Shown in pieces: positions 50,782 through 60,500 of a stretch of 64,000 bases of DNA. Both the position numbers and the translations under genes were made by a program. Location of the stretch: contig NZ_CP136336.1 of assembly GCF_032681285.1 (NCBI RefSeq), positions 2,777,001 to 2,841,000 of the forward strand, given 5' to 3'. Source of the stretch: Piscinibacter gummiphilus (GTDB lineage Bacteria > Pseudomonadota > Gammaproteobacteria > Burkholderiales > Burkholderiaceae_C). The notes below the pieces were generated by a model. It saw nothing but the letters and a program-made list of their open reading frames with translations. It was not told the origin of the DNA and did no database searches. How positions within the stretch are numbered: the stretch's first letter is position 1; each line of letters opens with the position of its first letter.

Positions 50782-52473
50782 CTAGGGCCTTCTCCAAAAC
50801 GCCTCGCGCATCTGCCTTGCCCGCCGTGCCTTGTCCGTGTGCAGGTAACCCGACGTCGTACTGATGGACGCGTGGCGCAGGTTCTCCTGCACTGTTTTCA
50901 GGTCAACTCCGAGCTCCAGCGCATGCGTCGCGTGCGTGTGGCGCAGCCAATGTGGCGTCGCCTCTCGAAGCTTGTGCGCCGCTGTTGCGTTCACTGGTTC
51001 CAGCCGATCCGCGGCGAAGAGGAAGAACCGCTCCAGCAGCGCCCGCAGCCGCCCCGTGCTGATGCCAATCTCCGGCTGCTGCAGGCTCGGGATTAGCGGC
51101 GTACAGGGGTTCCACCGGCTGCGGGTGGCCGGCAGGCCTCGCTGCACCAGATAGCGCTCGAGCGCACCCATGGCGGAGATGGGCACGGCAACATCGCCCA
51201 CCCGGCCCCCCTTCCCCACCACCTGAATCCAATCGTCGCCGGCGTCGTCGCGTTGGATCTTGCCCAGGCAGGACTCCGCGAACTCGTGCGGCCGCAGTCC
51301 TGTGTCGCGCCAGAAGTCCAGGGTAAAGCGAAGCCGCTGCGCCGCTGGGCTTGTCCACCCCGACTCGTACTCGAGGCCATCGGCAGTGCCCCGGAGCAGC
51401 GCCCATTCGTGCTGCGTGAAGACGTGTGAGGCCTCCACCGCCGGTCGTCGGTTTGCACCTCGCACCTTGAGGCCGGCAAAGGGATTAGCAAGCAGGTAGC
51501 GCTGCTCAATGAGCCATCGGAACATTGCCCCGATCACCGACAGCGCGTAGGCCACCGACCGTGGAGACAGCTCGCCCTGGAAGGGCCTCCAGTCCGGCGC
51601 AGACCGAGGCCTGGCCGGTCCCACCCAGCGTGATGTGGGGGTAGGTTTGCGCAGGAACTGCCGGTAGGCCACGGCGTCTTCGGTCGTCAGCGACGACAGT
51701 GCCCTACCCTGCTCGAGGATCGCCCAGAGAATCAACCGCTCGGCCTCCTTGCGGTACGCACGCCGCGTGGCGTCCGAGTCCTGCAGGCCGAGCCAGGTCT
51801 GGACGGCCTCGTAGTCGTTGTCCGCGCGCAGGGTGCAGGTCTGGCGTGGGGCGCGGAAGGCGCCGTGCGTGCCGTCCACGTCGGCCGGTACCACCAGCTC
51901 TTCCCACGGCCGCGCTTGGCCGGGCTGCTGCTCGACCAGGGCGCGCGCGCGTTCGGTGAGGTCTGGATGCTGTGCGAAAAAGAGCTCGATCCTGGCCGCC
52001 TGCACGGCGCCCAGGCCGTCGATGGCTACCCACCAACGCCGCCTACGCGGCACCCGGACCGTCAGGTCGGCCAAGGTTCGGATGGCGTGCCGGTGCAGTG
52101 CCGTGACCGCTCTCGTCGGGAACCAACGCGCCACGTCGTCGGTGATCGTGGGCTGGGCCAGCGGCAGGTGGCGGATTGCGTTAACGGCGGCGTTCACCGC
52201 CTTCCTGCGCGCGAATCGTTCTGCCGGCGCGTGCAGGAAGACCTCTTCCAGCTCCTCGCGTCCGCGGGACCTAGCGTACTGGGCCAGCTGGCGGCGGACG
52301 GCCGTCAGCATGGCGCGCGACGACTGCCCGGTAGCTTTTTTCTCGCCGAGGTAGCGCTCGACGACCTGCCTTGCCGGCAACCCCGCATACCAAGCGCGCA
52401 GCGCGGCCAGCTCGTCCGCGCTCGGGAAGCTAGAGACGTTGTGGCTGGAAGCCGGGACTGGAGCGTTTCTCAT
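50782..52473 (-). CDS. Tyrosine recombinase/integrase with long N-terminal extension
   Basis: The 563-residue protein has an unusual 170-residue N-terminal region (ADELAALRAWYAGLPARQVV; typical of large Burkholderiales integrases), then a SAM-like domain and a complete catalytic domain: DTGLRPHEFAE, VGKGGRVGD, HWLRHTHATHALELG and the nucleophile in SGYLHTDKARR. Its C-terminal 400 residues resemble the recombinase at 10372-11565. It is convergent with the Avs-like gene. It is the likely integrase of a mobile unit covering part of this island; no attachment site was recognised. Confidence 0.88.
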   Translation of the reverse strand: MRNAPVPASSHNVSSFPSADELAALRAWYAGLPARQVVERYLGEKKATGQSSRAMLTAVRRQLAQYARSRGREELEEVFLHAPAERFARRKAVNAAVNAIRHLPLAQPTITDDVARWFPTRAVTALHRHAIRTLADLTVRVPRRRRWWVAIDGLGAVQAARIELFFAQHPDLTERARALVEQQPGQARPWEELVVPADVDGTHGAFRAPRQTCTLRADNDYEAVQTWLGLQDSDATRRAYRKEAERLILWAILEQGRALSSLTTEDAVAYRQFLRKPTPTSRWVGPARPRSAPDWRPFQGELSPRSVAYALSVIGAMFRWLIEQRYLLANPFAGLKVRGANRRPAVEASHVFTQHEWALLRGTADGLEYESGWTSPAAQRLRFTLDFWRDTGLRPHEFAESCLGKIQRDDAGDDWIQVVGKGGRVGDVAVPISAMGALERYLVQRGLPATRSRWNPCTPLIPSLQQPEIGISTGRLRALLERFFLFAADRLEPVNATAAHKLREATPHWLRHTHATHALELGVDLKTVQENLRHASISTTSGYLHTDKARRARQMREAFWRRP

Positions 52474-52504
52474 GGCCCCAGTTTAGACAGTCGAGCTATC
52501 TATT

Positions 52505-52524
52505 GCGATAAGAATAGTTATCGC
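52505..52524. promoter_or_regulatory. Palindrome upstream of the second tyrosine recombinase
   Basis: GCGATAA (52505-52511) and TTATCGC (52518-52524) form a perfect seven-base inverted repeat with a six-base centre, 32 bases upstream of the recombinase start. It may be an operator or a recombination core. Confidence 0.5.
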
Positions 52525-52587
52525 TATAGCCATGTTTGAATGAACACCGCCAACCCGATTGGCCCGCCATTCGCTCACCGAACTGGC

Positions 52588-53452
52588 CTAGTCCGACATC
52601 GCCCGCAGCTTGGCACCACCGTCGACTGTCGAAGAAATTGTTTGCACACGGCGGTCCACCTGCGCCGAGAACGGCGTCACTTGCTCGAATAGTCTGGCCA
52701 CCTTACCGGGAATGAATCTCGTCAGCGTCGCGTTGATGTAGCTGTCGCCGCCACGGCGTTGTTGACGAACGTAGAAGCGCTGCGGCGTGATCAGGTCAAG
52801 GTGATGCTTGGCGCGGGTCATGGCCACGTACAACAGTCGCCGCTCCTCTTCGATGTCTTCTTCTCGATCGGTCGCCATGTCAGACGGCATGCAACCATCG
52901 ACAACGTTGAGCACGTAGACGGCGTTTTACCCCTGGCCTTTGGCGGAATGGATGGTCGAAAGAATGAGGTAGTCCTCATCAAGGTGCGGAGCGCCCGATT
53001 CGTCACTGCTGGCCTTGGGCCGCGCAAAAGCGCGCGCTGCACCGTCAACCTCTAAGGCCTGCCGCAATGATGTCAGTTCGGCCCGAGCAGCAGCGGTTGG
53101 AAACGTCAGGTCGCAGCCGCCAAGAGCAGTTGACCAAGGCGCGGACCGCAGCCGGATGAGGGCCGACCGGCTCATAACGAAAGTGAACCAGTAGTTCGCG
53201 GAATCCAGGGTCGAAGTGGGCTTTACGGCGGATGCCGTCACTAGGGCCGGTGCTGGTCGCCGATGTTCGCCGAGGGGGCGATCTGAAGTAGTGCCGCAAG
53301 GATGCGTGCGACCGGCAAGCAATACGGTGCAGTTCTGCGCGCCCGGTAGGCGTGGCTACAGCTGACCCAACTGAGCATGCCGCTGGCTGCTGGCCTTCCG
53401 CCGTTGCGTCGACTGGTGGCGGTGTCCCGCCGCTCCTGTCAATAGGCCACAT
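52588..53452 (-). pseudogene. C-terminal part of a UvrD/Rep-type helicase, decayed
   Basis: The minus strand carries helicase motif remnants: DEDYLILSTIHSAKGQ, then after a break at about 52925-52930 VLNVVDGCMPSDM, EEERRLLYVAMTRAKH and a normal C-terminus. At the break, the expected QEWKAVYV reads QG-stop with the frame shifted. More upstream pieces occur in other frames. The ATPase N-terminal half is absent. It is a dead UvrD-like gene, probably from an older island. Confidence 0.75.
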
Positions 53453-53878
53453 CGATCCGTCGTTGCTACCGGCTGTGACGAAGCACAGTTGGATCGAGGC
53501 GCACCCGGTAGGCTAGGCAAATCAAAGACTTAGGATCGAGGCGAACCTAACACCTCTGCTTCCGGCGTCCGATGACTTCAGGCAGTGATGCTGTTCCAGA
53601 GCGCTGATTTCATCGTCATTGGCTGTCAGCGATCCAACTCTGCGCGCTACTGGCTATGAACGTACCGCCGTTGCTGTCGCGATCACAACGAAACGGCGTT
53701 CCTTACGCTGCGTACACAACGCTACAACATTGCTGTCAAGCCACCTCTACGCCACCGCTCCGACCGCCTGCAACGCACACAGTGGGTCCTACGTTGACCA
53801 ACAACGGGCCCGTCTGCTGGCAGCTCAATTTGCACTAGTCTTGCGCCATCGCCAATCCCACGCCAGATAGGAGCGCGG
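53453..53878. other. Intergenic, no gene seen
   Basis: The 426 bases between two pseudogenes have no good reading frame. GGATCGAGGCG occurs twice as a direct repeat, at 53491-53501 and 53533-53543. Composition is less coding-like than in its neighbours. Confidence 0.45.
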
Positions 53879-54340
53879 ATGTCCGCCAACAAGCATGAGT
53901 TACTGGCCAGCATGACCAACCTGGCCTTGGCTGAGGTCGCGAAGGCGTTGGGCCTGAGTCAAGACGCTGTCCTGCAGGCCGAGAGCGAAACGGCGAACTG
54001 TTTTCGGTCGTGTGGCCAGATCGGGACCACGCAAGCGAGTACCCCTGGTTCCAGACCTGGCCGGAGCTTCGAGGGGACGCGGGATCTGCTACCTCACCAC
54101 TTGCGCGAGTGCTGCGAGCCCTTGGTGCGCCAGTGACCAACGGTTCATCGCTCTATGGGTTCTTCTGTTCGACCAATGACCTGCTGGGTGACAGCACCCC
54201 AGTTGAGGTGCTGGCGGGTCGGGTCACTGCAAAGCGAACGTTGGACCCCGAGGCGCTCGAGCTGGTCAATTCGCTTCCCGAGCGCCGGCTCGACCGTTTT
54301 GGCTGCGGCCGGGGCGTACGCAGCCGACCTCGCTGCCTAA
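53879..54340 (+). pseudogene. Frameshifted antitoxin-like (MbcA/ParS-type) gene
   Basis: Three frames join into one protein of about 150 residues: NLALAEVAKALGLSQDAVLQ in the first, FSVVWPDRDHASEYPWFQTW and TNDLLGDSTPVEVLAGRVTA in the second, and VLAAAGAYAADLAA in the third. The breaks are near 53990 and 54290. The LLGDxTPVEVL segment recalls the toxin-binding domain of MbcA/ParS-type antitoxins, though the match is weak. No toxin gene is adjacent. A strong hairpin terminator follows. Confidence 0.55.
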
Positions 54341-54461
54341 ACTGGATGCTGGCGCCCTGCTCTGCTTGCTGTTTCGCGCACATCGTTCCCTGTCCTTCCA
54401 CCTGGTCATACGGGCTGATCACAACGCGCCGCCATTGCATCCGTTTGAGCCGTCGACGACC

Positions 54462-54500
54462 CGGCCCGTGGCATGTACTCGCCACGGGCCGTCTTTCTTC
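54462..54500 (+). terminator. Rho-independent terminator-like hairpin
   Basis: CGGCCCGTGGC (54462-54472) and GCCACGGGCCG (54481-54491) form a perfect 11-base stem with an eight-base loop, followed by TCTTTCTTC. It lies after the decayed antitoxin-like gene. Confidence 0.75.
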
Positions 54501-54579
54501 TCGGCCGCGTCCCCTCGACTGCCATCAGCTCCTCTGGGACGTATCGAGTTCCGCCAGATTGAGACCTTCCACCTCTAGC

Positions 54580-57500
54580 TCAAGGCCCCCAATTCGCCGC
54601 AATGACGGGCACCAAAGTCTCCTGATAGTTCGAAGGTAGTGTGGTTTGCCCGGCAGCAGGCGGCGCGAATGAGGCCATGGCATTCACTAGATCCTGTACC
54701 TTCGAGTCGAGCAGAGTCAGACCGTCAGAAGACTTGAACTGCTCGACATGGTATTGGTTGCCAAGGTACCAGTTCTGCACCGTCAGCTTGTCCGTCGTGC
54801 CGATGATGCTGACCTCCAGATTGTTGCTAACCCTGCGAAACCAAAGTCGGTCGGCGGATACCGCGTCGAGCATTTGCACCACGTCCGTGTTCCCAGCGGT
54901 TGCATCAACGTCCGTGATGACGTCTGAACCGCCACCTAAGCCGAAGCGATAAGTGTCGCTGCCAATCCCGCCATCCATGGTGTCGTTGCCTTCGCCACCA
55001 TCAAGGATGTCATTTCCATTGCGACCATAGAGAAAATCGTTGCCCGCGAGGCCGGTTAGTACGTCATCAGAGACATAGCCGGTGATGGTGTCAACGCCAG
55101 CTGTGCCTTGCAGCACCATGGTCTTGACCGTGGCCACGTCCCAGCTGGTCCCGTCTTCGAAGCGGATCTGCTCCAGGGCATAGCCCTGCGTGCCGAAGCC
55201 ATCGTTGTTGAAGTAGTTCGAGATGATGACCTGGTCGGTGGTGCCGTTGATCCGCACGACCAGGTTGTCGCCGCTGCGGGTGAGCGTGACGTCGCTGGCC
55301 AGCACGCCGGCCTTGAACTGCAGCACGTCTTGCTTGCCCACCGTGGGGTCAGCGTACCCGCTGTAGCCGTCGGAGCGGTTGCTGATCGTGTCCTGCCCGT
55401 CGCCACGGCCGAACAGGTAGGTGTCGCTGCCGTAACCGCCCACGAGGGTGTCGTTGCCAGCACCACCGTCGAGCACGTCGTTGCCACCGTTGCCGCCGTA
55501 CATGCCGTCGCCGTACAGGTTGTCGTTGCCCGCCCCACCCATGAGCGTGTCGGCACCAACCCCGCCGGTCAGCGTGTCAGCACCTTCACCACCCAGCAGC
55601 ACGTCGTTGCCGTTCTCGCCATTGAGCGTGTCGGCGCCGTCACCACCGTCCAGCGTGTCGTTGCCGTCACGGCCGTACAGCGTGTCATTGCCGGCCAGAC
55701 CCGCAATGGTGTCGTCGGTGGCATAGCCGGTGATGGTGTCAACGCCAGCTGTGCCTTGCAGCACCATGGTCTTGACCGTGGCCACGTCCCAGCTGGTCCC
55801 GTCTTCGAAGCGGATCTGCTCCAGGGCATAGCCCTGCGTGCCGAAGCCATCGTTGTTGAAGTAGTTCGAGATGATGACCTGGTCGGTGGTGCCGTTGATC
55901 CGCACGACCAGGTTGTCGCCGCTGCGGGTGAGCGTGACGTCGCTGGCCAGCACGCCGGCCTTGAACTGCAGCACGTCTTGCTTGCCCACCGTGGGGTCAG
56001 CGTACCCGCTGTAGCCGTCGGAGCGGTTGCTGATCGTGTCCTGCCCGTCGCCACGGCCGAACAGGTAGGTGTCGCTGCCGTAACCGCCCACGAGGGTGTC
56101 GTTGCCAGCACCACCGTCGAGCACGTCGTTGCCACCGTTGCCGCCGTACATGCCGTCGCCGTACAGGTTGTCGTTGCCCGCCCCACCCATGAGCGTGTCG
56201 GCACCAACCCCGCCGGTCAGCGTGTCAGCACCTTCACCACCCAGCAGCACGTCGTTGCCGTTCTCGCCATTGAGCGTGTCGGCGCCGTCACCACCGTCCA
56301 GCGTGTCGTTGCCGTCACGGCCGTACAGCGTGTCATTGCCGGCCAGACCCGCAATGGTGTCGTCGGTGGCATAGCCGGTGATGGTGTCAACGCCAGCTGT
56401 GCCTTGCAGCACCATGGTCTTGACCGTGGCCACGTCCCAGCTGGTCCCGTCTTCGAAGCGGATCTGCTCCAGGGCATAGCCCTGCGTGCCGAAGCCATCG
56501 TTGTTGAAGTAGTTCGAGATGATGACCTGGTCGGTGGTGCCGTTGATCCGCACGACCAGGTTGTCGCCGCTGCGGGTGAGCGTGACGTCGCTGGCCAGCA
56601 CGCCGGCCTTGAACTGCAACACGTCTTGCTTGCCCACCGTGGGGTCAGCGTACCCGCTGTAGCCGTCGGAGCGGTTGCTGATCGTGTCCTGCCCGTCGCC
56701 ACGGCCGAACAGGTAGGTGTCGCTGCCGTAACCGCCCACGAGGGTGTCGTTGCCAGCACCACCGTCGAGCACGTCGTTGCCACCGTTGCCGCCGTACATG
56801 CCGTCGCCGTACAGGTTGTCGTTGCCCGCCCCACCCATGAGCGTGTCGGCACCAACCCCGCCGGTCAGCGTGTCAGCACCTTCACCACCCAGCAGCACGT
56901 CGTTGCCGTTCTCGCCATTGAGCGTGTCGGCGCCGTCACCACCGTCCAGCGTGTCGTTGCCGTCACGGCCGTACAGCGTGTCATTGCCGGCCAGACCCGC
57001 AATGGTGTCGTCGGTGGCATAGCCGGTGATGGTGTCAACGCCAGCTGTGCCTTGCAGCACCATGGTCTTGACCGTGGCCACGTCCCAGCTGGTCCCGTCT
57101 TCGAAGCGGATCTGCTCCAGGGCATAGCCCTGCGTGCCGAAGCCATCGTTGTTGAAGTAGTTCGAGATGATGACCTGGTCGGTGGTGCCGTTGATCCGCA
57201 CGACCAGGTTGTCGCCGCTGCGGGTGAGCGTGACGTCGCTGGCCAGCACGCCGGCCTTGAACTGCAGCACGTCTTGCTTGCCCACGGTGGGGTCGACACT
57301 GCCTCCCCATGCATCGGCGTAGTTGCTGATCGTGTCTTGCCCGTCGCCCCGACCGAACAGGTAGGTGTCGCTGCCGAAGCCACCGACAAGGGTGTCGTTG
57401 CCGGCGCCTCCGTCGAGCACGTCGTTGCCACCATTGCCTCCGTACATGCCGTCGCCGTACAGGTTGTCGTTGCCAGCCCCACCCATGAGCGTGTCGGCAC

Positions 57501-60500
57501 CAACCCCGCCGGTCAGCGTGTCAGCACCTTCACCACCCAGCAGCACGTCGTTGCCGTTCTCGCCGTTGAGCGTGTCGGCGCCGTCACCACCGTCCAGCGT
57601 GTCGTTGCCGTCACGGCCGTACAGCGTGTCGTTGCCACCCAGACCTATCAACACATCGTCTGTGGCATAGCCAATGAGAGTGTCGTTTCCCGCCGTGGCT
57701 TGCATCATCGCTTTGACCGTGGCCACGTTCCAACTGGTCCCGTCTTCGAAGCGGATCTGCTCCACGGCGTAGCCTTGCGCGCTGACGCCGTCTCCGACGA
57801 AGTAGCTGGAGATCGTGACCTGGTCGGTGGTGCCGTTGATCCGCACGACCAGGTTGTCGCCGCTGCGGGTGAGCGTGACGTCGCTGGCCAGCACGCCGGA
57901 CTTGAACTGCAACACGTCTTGCTTGCCCACCGTGGGATCGGCACTGCCGCCCCATGCATCGGCGTAGTTGCTGATCGTGTCTTGCCCGTCGCCCCGACCG
58001 AACAGGTAGGTGTCGCTGCCGAAGCCGCCCACGAGGGTGTCGTTGCCAGCACCACCGTCGAGCACGTCGTTGCCACCGTTGCCGCCGTACATGCCGTCGC
58101 CGTACAGGTTGTCGTTGCCCGCCCCACCCATGAGCGTGTCGGCACCAACCCCGCCGGTCAGCGTGTCAGCACCTTCACCACCCAGCAGCACGTCGTTGCC
58201 GTTCTCGCCATTGAGCGTGTCGGCGCCGTCACCACCGTCCAGCGTGTCGTTGCCGTCACGGCCGTACAGCGTGTCATTGCCGGCCAGACCCGCAATGGTG
58301 TCGTCGGTGGCATAGCCGGTGATGGTGTCAACGCCAGCTGTGCCTTGCAGCACCATGGTCTTGACCGTGGCCACGTCCCAGCTGGTCCCGTCTTCGAAGC
58401 GGATCTGCTCCAGGGCATAGCCCTGCGTGCCGAAGCCATCGTTGTTGAAGTAGTTCGAGATGATGACCTGGTCGGTGGTGCCGTTGATCCGCACGACCAG
58501 GTTGTCGCCGCTGCGGGTGAGCGTGACGTCGCTGGCCAGCACGCCGGCCTTGAACTGCAACACGTCTTGCTTGCCCACCGTGGGGTCAGCGTACCCGCTG
58601 TAGCCGTCGGAGCGGTTGCTGATCGTGTCCTGCCCGTCGCCACGGCCGAACAGGTAGGTGTCGCTGCCGTAACCGCCCACGAGGGTGTCGTTGCCAGCAC
58701 CACCGTCGAGCACGTCGTTGCCACCGTTGCCGCCGTACATGCCGTCGCCGTACAGGTTGTCGTTGCCCGCCCCACCCATGAGCGTGTCGGCACCAACCCC
58801 GCCGGTCAGCGTGTCAGCACCTTCACCACCCAGCAGCACGTCGTTGCCGTTCTCGCCATTGAGCGTGTCGGCGCCGTCACCACCGTCCAGCGTGTCGTTG
58901 CCGTCACGGCCGTACAGCGTGTCATTGCCGGCCAGACCCGCAATGGTGTCGTCGGTGGCATAGCCGGTGATGGTGTCAACGCCAGCTGTGCCTTGCAGCA
59001 CCATGGTCTTGACCGTGGCCACGTCCCAGCTGGTCCCGTCTTCGAAGCGGATCTGCTCCAGGGCATAGCCCTGCGTGCCGAAGCCATCGTTGTTGAAGTA
59101 GTTCGAGATGATGACCTGGTCGGTGGTGCCGTTGATCCGCACGACCAGGTTGTCGCCGCTGCGGGTGAGCGTGACGTCGCTGGCCAGCACGCCGGCCTTG
59201 AACTGCAGCACGTCTTGCTTGCCCACGGTGGGGTCGACACTGCCTCCCCATGCATCGGCGTAGTTGCTGATCGTGTCTTGCCCGTCGCCCCGACCGAACA
59301 GGTAGGTGTCGCTGCCGAAGCCACCGACAAGGGTGTCGTTGCCGGCGCCTCCGTCGAGCACGTCGTTGCCACCATTGCCTCCGTACATGCCGTCGCCGTA
59401 CAGGTTGTCGTTGCCAGCCCCACCCATGAGCGTGTCGGCACCAACCCCGCCGGTCAGCGTGTCAGCGCCTTCCCCGCCCAGAAGAACGTCGTTGCCGTTC
59501 TCGCCGTTGAGCGTGTCGTTGCCGTCGCCTCCATCGAGCAGATCGTCACCCGATTTAGCACTAAAAACGTTTGAGCTAGCGTCACCAAAATAGATATCGG
59601 CGCGGCTACTGCCGACGGAGACTGCCGGGCTATATAGATCAAGTGACAGAAGCTCTGCGCGGAGTGCGGATTCCGCACCCAAAGAATCAACCCATGAACG
59701 CAACAGCCCGACAGCATCGAACCCAGTAAGTTCAAGGGCTCCGTTCGCATACTTCGTTAGTTCAATCAGATCAATCAGCGCCTTGCGCTCATCAGCCAAT
59801 TTTTGGTCATCAAGCTTCCCGCTTAGAGTCGAGGTGTCGAAGTGCAGTCCCGCTTGGTCAACAACAGGAGTGATGCAGTCGAGGTATGGTTTAAGGCGCG
59901 TCTGAAGTACCAATGCCTCATAAACTGAACTCGTGAGCGCCTCATACGCTTGGTTAATCGAATGGATCTGTTGCGTAGCAAGCGTGATCCACCAATTGAC
60001 CTGAAGTCCCGGTGCCAACATGCCGCCACCGCCGCCTCCTCCACCGCCGGACGATGAACTGGCGCTTCCCCCTCCGGTCCCCTGCGTCGCCGTAAAGTTG
60101 ATAAAGCGTTGGCCATTGAACGCCTCCAAAATCGCGAGCCTGCGAAAGACCTCCAGCCCCGCATCGTTTAACACCTTCGCGGATTGCTGACCTGCCTGAA
60201 TGTACGTGTAGTACTCATTGCCCTCCAGACCGATGCCAACGCCCTGGGTATACGACGTCGGGCTCATCGTTTCATAGAAGATCGGGTCAACCGTGGAGTA
60301 GCGATACGTGGCACTGCTGCTCGTTTGGGATACCAAAGTCGCTTGCACGGCTCTATGCCAACGGTCATCAAAGCGCCCGCTCGTCTTTGCCCATAGTTCA
60401 ACTAGGGCGTCAACTTCGGCAAGTTGCTCGTCACGACTGCTTGCAGCCGAGTACTGCGCGACCTTGCTTGCAAAGCTGGCGGCCGCCGTGGTGCTTAGGC

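Noticed and set aside
55108-59574. A 1,488-residue open frame on the plus strand opposite the RTX gene
   Set aside because: It is the mirror of the repeat array: high GC and repeat periodicity keep the opposite strand open. The minus-strand frame has real RTX motifs, a start site and secretion neighbours.
55077-59575. CRISPR-like periodic repeats
   Set aside because: The units are 648 bases and coding, with no short repeat-spacer pattern and no cas genes.
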